From the NCBI GenBank assembly GCA_021527695.1, contig JAKFAO010000001.1:186001-250000 (forward strand): a DNA stretch of 64,000 nt, read 5' to 3'. The notes under the pieces were generated by a model. The model did not search any database and was not told the origin of the DNA. It saw nothing but the letters and a program-made list of their open reading frames with translations. Both the position numbers and the translations under genes were made by a program. This stretch comes from Naematelia aurantialba (taxonomy: Eukaryota; Basidiomycota; Tremellomycetes; Tremellales; Naemateliaceae). The number at the start of each line of letters is the position of its first letter. Position 1 is the stretch's first letter. Shown here piece by piece: positions 15,535-25,895 of the stretch.

Positions 15535-16982
15535 ATGCTGCTGCCAGGACCCCGTATACACCTATTCGCGCTCCTGTCTCTGGGGTTACTCGTAGCGCTC
15601 AAGTGCGCATCGGCAAGCTATGTCTTGGGATGGGACTACTCTGGGTGTTACGCCGAACCCCAGGGCCAGCGATACCTCAACGAGACGTGTGAGTCTCCCA
15701 CAGGCATGTCTCGACTCGAGCCAAGTTGATGGCTCGCGGTGGTGCAGTCTACGCGCTCAATGATATGACCACCCCGGTGTGTTTGCAGCACTGTGGCGAT
15801 CTGGGGCTCCCTTATGCCGCTCTTGGTGAGTGACGCTCGGTCTGCAATCGCCAGTGCCAGTGCCCCGCCCTATTCCCCTGCAGATACACTCCCACTCCCT
15901 CTCCGCCCCTGTGCAGTATGGGGTGTCTAGTCCGCACGTGTCGGGGAGCAGCCCCTTAATGGAGCACGTCCAGCTCACGTCCACAGAGTTTCAGTTTCAG
16001 TGTTTCTGCGGAACCCACCTGACAGTCGTCTCGCCCGCTGCGGACTCGTCTTGTGCGGCGCCGTGTCTCGGCGCTTCGGATCAAGTCTGTGGAGGCATGG
16101 CCGGCTTCATGTCGCTCTACCTCTACGGTGTGGCTGGTGCAATCAACCCCGACACCACCGCCCGGACATCCGATCCGTCTACAACAAGCCCCGCACCCTC
16201 GCCAGCAGAGAGCAGCACCTCCGCAGCCGCTACCAGTTCGAGTGTCCAGGAAGCACCGTCAACACTGCCGACCAGCACCAGCGCTGCCTTGGAGTCGGCA
16301 ACATCAACTTCTGGAGCCGCCCCGCAGTCATCGGCTGCGAATGCACTCTCCACGAGCTCGTCCGTATCGACCAGTGCGAGTTCTGATGCCGCACCGGACT
16401 CTGCGAACGGTGACGATGTCGGCTCAGCGGGCAGTCTTACGCCCAGCAGTCTGGGCAGCACTGTGCAGTCCACAGCAGTCAATCCACTTCCTACCGAGAG
16501 AGGCACCACCTCACCTTCTCCCGAATCTTGTACGTATACGTATGCCCACGCGGTCACTGTCGCGAGACAGACGGTCACTATGAGGTTCTGGGGACTTGGC
16601 TGATTCGCCATAGCGATCATGACAAGCGGGAATAGCACCGCAACCGCAACCGTATCAGCAAGTACAATCGCGCCACCGCTTCTGCCGACCTTTGAAAGGA
16701 GCCAGATCAAGACAGGAGGCGTGAACGGTTCCGACCATCCACGGTTCCACGATCCTTCACAAGCCATAGTATTTGGCAAGGTCAGTCTCTGCGCCTTGTC
16801 ATTCTGTGTGTGATTGCATGTCAAGTGTCACCGCACGCTGCCGTTCATAGCGTCTCAGGACTTTGAGTGAGTTGCAGCACGCTGACATCGAGCAGTATCT
16901 CTCGTCAGCGCCTGGTGTGGCTAGTATCTCCCACTTGGCGTTTTGGACATTCATCAGCGCTCTTTACGCGGCTCTATCGTGA
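15535..16982 (+). CDS. Secreted/cell-surface WSC-domain protein
   Basis: Five exons: 15535-15688, 15748-15825, 15987-16529, 16614-16780, 16851-16982; 357 aa. An N-terminal signal peptide (hydrophobic core LFALLSLGLLVALKCASA) is followed by one WSC carbohydrate-binding domain with the eight-cysteine pattern: SGCYAEPQGQRYLNET, VCLQHCGDLGLPYAAL, QCFCGTH, SCAAPCLG, VCGG, ending MSLYLYG. The rest is a Ser/Thr/Ala/Pro-rich stalk, likely O-glycosylated. Yeast WSC proteins are wall-stress sensors with a transmembrane helix; here no clear one is seen. The C-terminus (SHLAFWTFISALYAALS) is a short hydrophobic tail that could be a weak GPI signal. Exons 4 and 5 are less certain than the WSC part. Confidence 0.75.
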
Positions 16983-17393
16983 CTCATCTGATAGCATTTC
17001 GGGTCTTTGGCGTATAGTTGATCTGGGCTGGTTCGTGGCGTTCGCTGCGTTGGTTGTTGGTTGCGTGTTGTTGGTTGCATAGGTTGCGTTGGTTGCGTTG
17101 GTTGCGTTGGTTGCGTTGGTTGCGTTGGTTGCGTTGGTTGCATTGGCTGCATTGGTTGCGCCTTGCCCGGTTGCCTGGATGAAATCTCGCTCGCACTTTG
17201 AAGAGTCACTGTAGCACCAATACATGATGCAGAATTGAATATTCGCATACGTATAATGCCATCTCGACCAAACCTGCACCAATTTGTATCGTTACAGCAT
17301 GTCAGCCCGAGGCGGCTTGTACTCATCTCGAGGAGGGTACATCGCTTCGAGGGCAAATGCGGCCCTTCTACAGACCGAGCCGCGCAGCACACC
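16983..17393. other. Convergent intergenic region with minisatellite
   Basis: Separates the WSC gene and ENP2 3' ends; its main feature is the 9-bp GGTTGCGTT tandem array. No gene recognised. Confidence 0.5.
17075..17160. repeat. 9-bp GGTTGCGTT tandem repeat
   Basis: About eight head-to-tail copies of GGTTGCGTT with degenerate edges (ggttgcatt, ggctgcatt). It gives Asn-Ala-Thr or Gln-Pro-Thr runs on the minus strand, but those frames are not genes. Confidence 0.85.
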
Positions 17394-20126
17394 TCATCTC
17401 CGCCTGAATGCATTCTTACTCGCGCTCCTCCCCACGAACCGCCGCTTGGTCCGCCCTCCTCTCGCATCCTCGTCCCCGTCCCCACTTTCTTCCCTACGGC
17501 CCCGCTCGAGGCCCGCGCCGAACCGTTCCGTCTTATCCCGCTTCTCCCGCCTGGCCCCTCCTTCCCCGTTCTCGTCCCCGTCCCCGTCCCCGTCTCCAGC
17601 CGCACCCGCCGCTCTACCCGTCTTCCCCCCGCCGCCCTTCTGCGGGACAAAGCTCATCTCCATGCCCCCGTCCGCACCGCGGCGCACAGCGAGCACGCCG
17701 TCCATCCCGCTTTCTGGGCCCCTTCCCTTCCCCTTGTTGTTCTGGTGCGACGACGTCGATCGCTGCGCGAGACGCTGGCCAAAGGTGTCGCCGCGGGCAT
17801 TCTGGGCCCGTTTGTCAGGCACCACCAGGCGCGGGCGCGATCGAGATGGCCCAGAAGCAGGAAGGTACGGATGTTCCGTGCCGGGCTTGACGTTGCGCGG
17901 ATCGTATTGCCGCAGATCTGTCATGTCAGTCATTGGCGTGAGGTCCCATGTATATAATTTGGAGCTGGAGCAAGAGCCCTAGCCAAATTGACTCACCGCC
18001 GTCGCCCGAATCGTCGCTCTCTTCCTCGCTGTCTTCAGAGATACCTCTGTCAGAGTCCTGGTTCTGGTCCTCCCCCTCGCCGTCGCCCTCGCTCTCACTC
18101 TCGCCAAGGCCAGAGGACGACCCCTCGCTCTCGTCCTCCTCGTCTTGCACGGCTGTACGCCGCGACGCCTGCACCCATTAGCACTGCCCCGAGGCCCTGC
18201 GATATCTTCTCGGCCGCATTGACTGGCGCCGAGACCAAGACAAGCCGCTCAGACTCACGTTGTTCAGTGCGGTCGCGGGGTTGAGCAACGCAAACTCCCT
18301 GCTCTCCTCATCGACCTCAAACTCGGGATTCTCAAAGACTTCCTTGAACCGCTCGTCCGCCAACACGCCGCCAGTCTCTCCTTCTGTACCTGTGCGCTTC
18401 TTCTTGCGCGACTCGGCGTCCTCGGCGCGTCGTAGGCGCTCTGCAAGCGCCTTGTTAACTTTAGGCTGGTCGCGACGCGCGCGAATACGGCTCTCGGCCT
18501 TGGCAGCCAGCTTGTCGGACACCAGGCGGGCGCGGTAGTCCTCGTATGATGTTGGGTTGGCGATGAGCCGCGCAGTGGTGTATAGTTTGAGGGAGAGGAA
18601 GTAGCCATGCATGTAGGGCTTGAGTGCGGGCGTACCGACAAGGTGGGAGAGTCCCAGTCTAAAGAGAGCGAGAGGATCAGCAAGGGCCCATGTAAGGGTA
18701 AACGCTCTAGGAAGGAGAAGGGTGGGAAGGAGAAGGGGGGAAGGGACGCACGATTCGAGCTCTGCCTTGTCGATGAACTTGAAGTCTGTGTAGGCGCCTT
18801 TGCCCTGACTGGCATCGTCGGCGAGCTCTTCTGTGACGCTGTCGAGGAAGCTGGCCCAGCGAGGTGCAGGACCGATTTCGGGAATGTAATACGATGACAA
18901 AGGCGCTGCATCGCATGCGACAAAGAGCAGACCGGAGTGTGGTACGGGGTGAAGATCCTGGAGCGAGGATGGCGGGTGTAGGGAGAGATGGTTTGTCGAT
19001 GGCTGCGTAGATCTATCAGCATGGAAGTTCTCCATACGGACACTCACGTCGCCTTTGCCCCAGACTTTGATGACTTTCGAGTCCGCACTGATGACTCTCC
19101 CGTTATCCTCCTGGGCACCGCCACCACGGAGCCAATTGACCGCGCGCATGGGCTCCCCGTAACCCTGGTCCTTGACTGCGAATGGCGTGGGACTGCGCAG
19201 ATCGTATAACAGCGTATGGCCGGTCGACGTTCCGACCGCTATGGAAAGGCCATCAGTCGGGTGGGAGGTCATTGCTGTCACGCCGAGCCGGGGCGGGGTG
19301 GTAGCGACGGCGGGATCCATCGGCTGAACGGGGAGGAGGGTGTCGCTAGGTAGGCGGAGCCGTGTCAATGCCGTACGACTCCGAGGATCCCAGAACTCGA
19401 CAAATCCGCCACCGTCCATACCGAAACTCCACAGCCCGTGTTGAGGGTTCACGTCGACGACATTGACGCCTTCGACCTCGTCTTCGAACCCGCGGGCAAC
19501 GTCCAGTGGCGCCATGTACCGCCCCTCCTCGAGGTTGAAGCGGAACACCTGCGTGCCCGTACATCCCACCAGAGCGTCGGCAGACGGGAAATGGTATCCC
19601 AGACACCGGCCGTATGTCGGCAGGCGGATCGTGTGATGCAGCCCCATCTGGGTATGCAGCTGCAGCGACCGGTCTCGCTGGAGATGCAGCGTCTTTGTCC
19701 AGTCGTCCGACAAGATCTGCCAGCCCAGTCAGCTTCACCCCGATGCCACTCGGGCAACCTATCACCCGCACTCCCATAACTCCCATGGATCTACTTTATA
19801 GCGCGACATACCTGAAAGTCGACGTTTTCCGCGTCGGTGACCCGCTCAAACTTGGTGGTCAACTCCTCCAGGTCCCAAACCTTCATCATCGGCTTGTACG
19901 TGCCCGTCCCAATCGCATGCCGACCATCAGGCGTGGTCTTGATCTTGATAGCGGCCTGCGGGAATGCGAAATCCTGCACGAGCTCGAGCTGCCCTAGCTG
20001 ATGCTGCGTCTTTGTGCGTTTCCGGTGTGCCGACGGACGGGTCTTGATCGTCAGCCAGGAGGGAAGGGAGGACGACGAGGTGGAGGACGGCCCGTTGACG
20101 GTGTACACCTTTGGGAAGGCTGACAT
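17394..20126 (-). CDS. ENP2: Nucleolar WD40 protein Enp2/NOL10
   Basis: Six exons: 20126-19812, 19716-19048, 19002-18752, 18658-18259, 18168-17997, 17917-17394; 776 aa. Enp2 binds the SSU processome and is needed for 18S rRNA maturation in the nucleolus. The N-terminal WD40 propeller shows IKTTPDGRHAIGTGTYKPMM, VWDLEELTTKFER, ILSDDWTKTLHLQRDRSLQL and LPTYGRCLGYHFPSADALV; after it come YYIPEIGPAPRWASFLDSVT and LGLSHLVGTPALKPYMHGYF, both NOL10 hallmarks. The C-terminal half is acidic then basic (DLRQYDPRNVKPGTEHPYLP, Lys/Arg-rich end). The start is the second ATG of the frame (an alternative lies at 20162). It shares a 302-bp spacer with the rhomboid gene. Confidence 0.95.
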
Positions 20127-20428
20127 GGCGGCGGTGAGTCGTACAAGTGCGCTGAGAGTCAAGACCCGTCAGCCTGGCACCTACAACGGCGGATGGTCGA
20201 TGCAAAAGGTGAAATGGCAGAAGATTTAGAGACGCAAGGCAGCGGGGCCCCGCGGCGACGCAGGTTCAGGATAAAAAGGAAACAATTGTGAAAGATTTAT
20301 TCACAAGGACAGCGAAGCCGAGCTCTATTGTCAGCGTGCCTGAACCTCCACTACAACAGAAAAGCTCGCTGTTCCATCTTGCATTCACTGATTCAGACTT
20401 CGCATTCAGTCTCGCAATTCGAGACGCA
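20127..20428. promoter_or_regulatory. Bidirectional promoter region ENP2 / rhomboid
   Basis: A 302-bp spacer between divergent start codons. It contains an in-frame but unlikely upstream extension of the rhomboid gene (ATG at 20288). No TATA box was recognised. Confidence 0.5.
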
Positions 20429-22094
20429 ATGAGCTCCAGATACACAGTCGGCTTGGCCCAGGTCCTCTACCGCTCTGGCCCAAGCTGCCATTGTCGTTCG
20501 TCGCCATCGCTCTACAAGCACTTTGCCGCCAAATCTCTCCACACTCGTAGCTCTCCCGGTCCGTCCGCATTCCGGACTCGCCCTGCGCCAAAAGCGGTCG
20601 TATCGCCTATCAGCTTCTCATCCCATCGCCCACCATCCTCACCACCGCCCAGCGTCCTCTCCCAGCTGGGCAGCTCATTTGGGCCCTTGCGGGTATTCTC
20701 AACATCACGCACGTCACTCGTACGGCCCAATTACTTTCCACCGAACCAGCGCTTCGGTGGTGGTGGGGGCGGTGGCGGTGGCCCATGGTTTAGCTCAGCG
20801 TGGAGGCGACTACGGTACCGTATCAATGCGATTCCCAACAACTACATTGTGGGTCTACAGCATCTAAAGCGATGCCTCGGCTGAACGAATTGCTGATGCT
20901 GAATAGATCTACGGGCTGATCGGCAGCAATGTGGTCATCTTCCTGTTATGGGAATATGCCAGGACATCATTCGTGCGGCCGATCCGGACTTTTCGAAACA
21001 GCTGAGGCTGACTCTCGGCTGTAGAAGCGCTTCAATGATCCCTCCCTGCTGGTCTTCATGGTCAATAACTTTCTCTTCACCGAGGCCAACCTCCTCGCCG
21101 GCAGGATGTAAGCGACCGCTCACCCTTCCCCTGTCCGCCGCTTCTCGCTTCCCTTACCCCCTGTCCTAAGCCCTTGTTTCACGTACCGCTACCCCTCTGC
21201 TCCTGACCGTGTCGGCCATACTCAACCTCGACTTTGGCCCAATACGTCACACTCATTGTCACTTCAGACTCTGCACGATAGGTCCCGTGTGGCATGCTGA
21301 CGAGTCCCAGATGGACAGTCGTCACGGCCTGTTTCTCCCACGCTACAGGAGACCACATCTTTTTCAACTGCCTCGGACTGTACTTTGTCTGTCCGATGGC
21401 ACTACAGTCAGGACCTTCCTAGCACCGCACTCGCTCCGCTGATCTCTGTTGACAGGGTGATGGGCGCATTCAATTTTCTCGGCATGTACCTCGCTGGTGA
21501 GTCGCCACGGCGACACAGCCCCAGGCCGGCGCTCGCACGGCGCAGGGCGCAGAGCTGACTTGTACAGGCGGTGCCATGGGGTTTCTTACCTCGATGGCAT
21601 GGCAGCACCTGAGTGGCCGCCGCGAGTCGAGTACTTCCGGCGCGTCTGCCGCCGTCTTCGCCTGCCTCTGTGAGTGACGAACCACGACGGACACCTTGTG
21701 CCCCACTCGACTGACCTGCGTTTCAGCCTTCTACGCCACGCTGGCGCCGCGCACGCCGATCCTTCTGTACTTTATCATCCCTCTACCAGTCTGGCTGGCA
21801 GTCGGCGGCATCTTTGCGGTGAGTCTGCAGCTCTGTTCGTCTCGCCCAGCGAGCCAGGTTCACAGAGGTGCAACTACCGTCCAGCACGAGTCGGTCGCCG
21901 AGAAGCACGGCCGAGGCCACACGAAACCATGCGAACCAAAGTGCGATCAGAGCGCTGATTGTCCGCAGTGGGACGCGTACTCGGTCCTGGCACGACCGCA
22001 CTCGACGACAGATTCCGCAGCGCACATAGGCGGTCTGCTCACGGGTGTGCTGGCCGCGCTGAGGGTCCGCCGTATGGGATTCCGAGGCTTCTAG
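20429..22094 (+). CDS. PCP1: Mitochondrial rhomboid serine protease (PCP1/PARL type)
   Basis: Eight exons: 20429-20848, 20907-20972, 21025-21107, 21311-21406, 21456-21496, 21568-21669, 21727-21818, 21969-22094; 341 aa. Pcp1 cleaves membrane substrates (such as Mgm1 and cytochrome c peroxidase in yeast) in the inner mitochondrial membrane. The N-terminus is Arg/Ser-rich, like a mitochondrial presequence. The spliced product shows GLIGSNVVIFLLWEYARTSF, RFNDPSLLVFMVNNFLF, RIWTVVTACFSHATGDHIFF with the conserved His/Asn region, and the catalytic dyad: serine in STSGASAAVFACLS and histidine in SAAHIGGLLTGVL. Start chosen at the ATG beginning MSSRYTVGLAQVLYRSG; a longer frame from 20288 looks non-coding. 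Confidence 0.92.
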
Positions 22095-22557
22095 CGACCA
22101 TCTCAAGATTCCTACTTGTTCCTACTCCTACTTGTCCATCCGTCTCCCCATCTATGCACCTGTCTAGCCATCGTCCATAGAAGCACCAGCGATCAAAACT
22201 GCCAGCAGTTATAAGATACACAAGGGAGCACCCAGCATCAACAGATATTGTCCACAATCACACCCACAAGAGGCACCAGCACCTCTTTCGGTGGCATGCT
22301 TCAACTGGTCCAAGCTCTCGATTCGGCAAATGCCAGTGAATGCTGCATGTATAGCCTCTTGCTCTATCTGTACAAATACAGGACAGCGTCTGAGAACCCA
22401 AAAATGCCACCCGGGCCTGAACGAGCCATTCTCCAGACTCCAGGCTCAGACTCCAACTCCAGACTCTGAACTCGGGACATGGCTGGAGAAGCGCCACCGC
22501 ATACTAAGTGTATACACAGAGGCGTGGCCAAACAAACGACTCGCGGTTCGTCCTCCG
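22095..22557. other. Convergent intergenic region (rhomboid / glutaredoxin)
   Basis: No gene recognised; contains short repeats of CCAGACTCCAGACTC type near 22435-22470. Confidence 0.4.
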
Positions 22558-24139
22558 CTATGCACCCAAAATCGCTTGCCCAGCGGATTCAGTCACTTCC
22601 GGCGTGTTCTCAACTAGGAGCGTGAGGGTATCGAGCAGGTGTGTCTGATAGTCTTCCGTCACCGAGTCGTCGATCACGTCCTCGACCTCTGCCTCTGTCG
22701 CTGTCTTTGAGTCGGTCTGCAATGCTCCGCCCATCGAGGTTTCGGTCTGGGCAGTGACTGCCTCTTCGACCGCACTAGATGTCTCCGCTTCTGTTGACGT
22801 TTCTGCACCCGTTGGTGGCGATACCGTCTTGGAGTCGGAAACCTCGGTCGAGTCGGTTCTGGTGATTAAAGCCTCGGTAGGCTCCGTTTCAGCCGTGACA
22901 GGGACAGTAGCGACAGGGACCACGCCCTCTTCCTCCTTGAGGTCTGCCATCTTCTCCGCCTGGACCTTCTTGTCCAACCCGGGCGGACGACGGTACCGCC
23001 TTCGCGCTGCGGTGAGATCCATATCCGCCAAGCGCTTGGCAAGACCGCCTTCCGCATGAAACAGGGTAAGTTCGTCGGACCCGCCAATCGAGCTAAAGTC
23101 GAGAAGGACGTTGGGGACCGTGCGCCGACCCGTCCAGTGGTCTAAAAGTGCCTGGATCGCTGGACCGTCCGCTGATAACGCTGTCAGTACGGATGCAACG
23201 ACGAGGCCCGTGGGGAATATGGTAATTTGGGCACAGGAAGATGGGACTGCGACTCACATCGGTGATCAAGCTCAATGATGAATGGTGCTGGCGAGATGCG
23301 GTATTCCTCCAAAATCTGCTTTGCCTTCTTGGAGTATGGGCAGTATGTCTAAGGAGCCGTAAGCCACAGTCCGACGCCTGGGCGAAACGAAGAGGCATGC
23401 GTACCTTGGAAAAGACAACAACGCGGTACCTGTTCTTGGCAAAGTCTGACCAACCATCTGCAAAAATGGGCTCGTCGTCCAAACCGGGCTCGACACCATC
23501 CAGCAACTTCTCCATCCCCCTCGCGCCGCCCTTCTTGAGTGTCGCGGCCGCCGGTGCCTTCCATCCATTGGGAAACATGCCTCCTTCTGCAAGCCACCAG
23601 ACGAGGGTCCGTAGACTAGCGACACGATCATGCTCCATAACGTCAAGACGATGCGCCTCTGCTTCCGCGGCCGCTACGCGCTCTTCTTCTGACACCGGAG
23701 CTTTCTCGACATATTGGTCAAAGAACAAGTCGTCCTCTGCGATCAACTCTTCCTCGTCCTGAACGAGGAACGAAACACCATTGCGGTCCTCGCGTTCTTG
23801 TACTGAGACACCTTCTCTAGTAGCCTGTGGGAGTGATCGAGCGTCGAGGACAGAGGCGGCATCGAACTGGAAAGAAAGTGAGGGCGGAGGCGGGGTGGCG
23901 GAGAAGTGAGAGATGAGGAAGAAGCAGGTGAGGATGGCGCCGAGTACGGTTATAGGGAGCGAGTAGCGGGCAGCCCGGTTTTTGAGTGTATACGAGAGGC
24001 GGCGAGAGGTGGAACGGGCGCTGGGTGATGATAGAGGCAGGAGCGAATGTGGTGATAGACTCGGAAGCCGCATCACTGGTGCTGATGTCGGTCGTCGTGG
24101 AGTCGAAGGGGGGAAGACGTCCTTGTCCTGATATGTCAT
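22558..24139 (-). CDS. Membrane-anchored monothiol glutaredoxin (Grx6/Grx7 type) with acidic tail
   Basis: Three exons: 24139-23405, 23348-23258, 23171-22558; 479 aa. A short basic N-terminus and one membrane span (SLPITVLGAILTCFFLISHF) predict a type II early-secretory membrane protein, as for yeast Grx6/7. After an acidic stalk the thioredoxin fold follows: NRYRVVVFSKTYCPYSKKAK with a single active-site cysteine (CPYS), then IIELDHRSDG, RRTVPNVLLDF with the cis-proline, and GGSDEL, which bind glutathione. The roughly 110 residues after the fold are Glu/Thr/Ser-rich and acidic, which is not usual for this family. Start chosen at MTYQDKDVFPP; an in-frame ATG 120 nt upstream is possible. Likely role: redox or Fe-S/glutathione function in ER or Golgi. 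Confidence 0.9.
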
Positions 24140-24887
24140 GTGGGAGATGAAGTACTCGCGGCAGAAAAAAGAGTGTGGCCTTGTGGGTCGCTGTCGAGGA
24201 TGACGTCGAAAGAACGTTTGGTGCAGACAAAGGACGTTTGGTGCAGTGCGGATCGCCAAGGTAGAGGTCTGAGCGGGGGATGATATACGAAATGTGTCGA
24301 GTCGAGTGTTGACTGTTGTGTGCTGTGGAGCGGTTTTCGAGCGTGCTACGTAACAAAGAGACTTGGTTTTAAGAGTGGTCTTGGTGGGATCGTGCGCAAC
24401 TTTGACTGGCGCCGAGATGGATGGATGGAAGGGGGGGTATATCGATGCAGCCTAATTTAACTGCAGCTGGGCTCTCGGTCGGCCTGTCTCGCTCTGGCCA
24501 AAGACCTGAAGGGCCACCGCCCGTCGATCTGGTCCACCAAGGCCAGTCCGGAGGCACACGGAAAGCTTCGGTGATCGAACGACAAGAGGAAAACGACCAC
24601 GACGAGGTGGAGCAACACAAACACGAATCCCCCTCGTGCAAATATATCCCGTTGGATGGCCACGGATCGACCGACAGTGGAAGAGGGGGTGGAGGGTGTG
24701 CAGAAGAGGGGGGGATTCCGACGAAGAGCTTAAGAGGTGGAGACGCTGAACGTCGGAGAATGAGCAGCGTCATTCAATGTGCAGAGCAGTTGCCTCAATT
24801 GTCAATGTTTTTCGTCTTGTCGGGTGGGGGGGACAAGAAGGTTGAGCCGGATGGCTGTGGAGGAACCCTGGGTGGAGGGGGAGAGGC

Positions 24888-25018
24888 GGAGGTAAAAGCA
24901 GGCGGAGGAGCAGTGGTAAGAGAGGGAAGAGAGGAAGGAGACCGGAGGAGAGGCAGGAGAGGGAGGAGAGGGAGAAGAGGGAGAAGGAGGAGAGGAGAGG
25001 CAGGAGAAGCAGGGAAAA
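24888..25018. repeat. Homopurine tract
   Basis: About 130 bp almost only A and G on the plus strand (GGAGA-type units), a sequence class able to form triplex DNA. Confidence 0.75.
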
Positions 25019-25648
25019 GTGGTTCCGCGTGACCTTGGGGAAACAGGGAATCAAGCAAACGGTGCCTGTCACCGGCGCCTCTTGAAGCTTGTTTCCTTCT
25101 CAGTGTTGTTGATGTCACCACATGCGCCATGCGTTGGCTGTTTACTTTGCTCAACAGACAGGCCAGCAAGCGGCGAGTAGCGAGCTCCTCCGACAGGCTC
25201 GAGATCCCCATGACCGCAACCCAAACTCAAGACACCCCAGGCTTTGCACGTTGGCGCTTTGCTGGACGGTAGGACAGGCCATGTGCCATCGTGAGAAACA
25301 CCTGGTCCGGCGTCAATGCTTCAATTGGCAGACAAACAAACGACAAGGTTTCGACAAGGTCCCAGGTCACTAAGTCTCCGGTGCTAGCAAGACTGAGCAC
25401 CTGCGCAATCAGCACAAGGAATTTTTCTACCCTGGCATCTCTATGGTCTCTGGACACCCTGCGTGGATATATATCTACATCCAGTTGTTGCATTTCCCCA
25501 TCGACCAAGGGACCAACAGCTGGCAGGGCAAGCAAGCATCATCAAAGTGAAGGTGTCATCAGGAACGCTACTGCATACGCGTTGTGCACCGGAGCTTCTC
25601 TGAGACATGGGGTGCAAGAGCGAGCAGCCCATCGGAGAACGGACCGTT

Positions 25649-25651
25649 GCT
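25649..25651. repeat. Target-site duplication GCT, left copy
   Basis: Matches the GCT at 28801-28803 directly outside the right inverted repeat. Confidence 0.75.
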
Positions 25652-25662
25652 AGGGGTAGTCA
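25652..25662 (+). repeat. Left terminal inverted repeat of Harbinger element
   Basis: AGGGGTAGTCA, an exact inverted match to 28790-28800; the similarity fades beyond 11 bp. Confidence 0.88.
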
Positions 25663-25698
25663 TTTCCTAATCGAGCCATTGTAATTGCGATTAGGAAA
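25663..25698. repeat. Subterminal hairpin at left transposon end
   Basis: TTTCCTAATCG (25663-25673) and CGATTAGGAAA (25688-25698) are perfect 11-bp inverted arms with a 14-nt loop, directly inside the left terminal repeat. I see no equivalent at the right end. Confidence 0.8.
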
Positions 25699-25895
25699 AT
25701 TTGACAGCCCCAAAGTTGCGATTTCAATTTGAGTATCTTACGTAATATTTGAAATTTTACGTAAGAAGTGCCTGAAATTTGCTCCCGTCGCTGCACGTCA
25801 ACTTTCATGTCAACTCGAACTCTTGCAGCCATGTCTGTCTACTTTACTTGATATCTCTCATATGAGACGTGCTACAGCCTTAAACTCTTTAAGAT

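Larger units (their letters stand above)
24140..25651. other. Gene-poor region upstream of glutaredoxin and flanking the transposon
   Basis: Contains the glutaredoxin promoter side, then a long purine-rich tract (about 24890-25015, GGA/GAG repeats on the plus strand). A 203-codon plus-strand frame (24421-25032) is low-complexity and probably not a gene. The stretch 25230-25535 has a 102-codon minus frame without recognisable similarity. Confidence 0.45.

Noticed and set aside
17075..17160. CRISPR-like array
   Set aside because: Contiguous 9-bp units without spacers in a eukaryotic genome; a simple minisatellite. The other repeat arrays in the window were rejected for the same reason.
24421..25032. 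203-codon plus-strand frame upstream of the transposon
   Set aside because: The last third is a purine-repeat translation (Arg/Gly runs) and the rest shows no domain; more likely non-coding.
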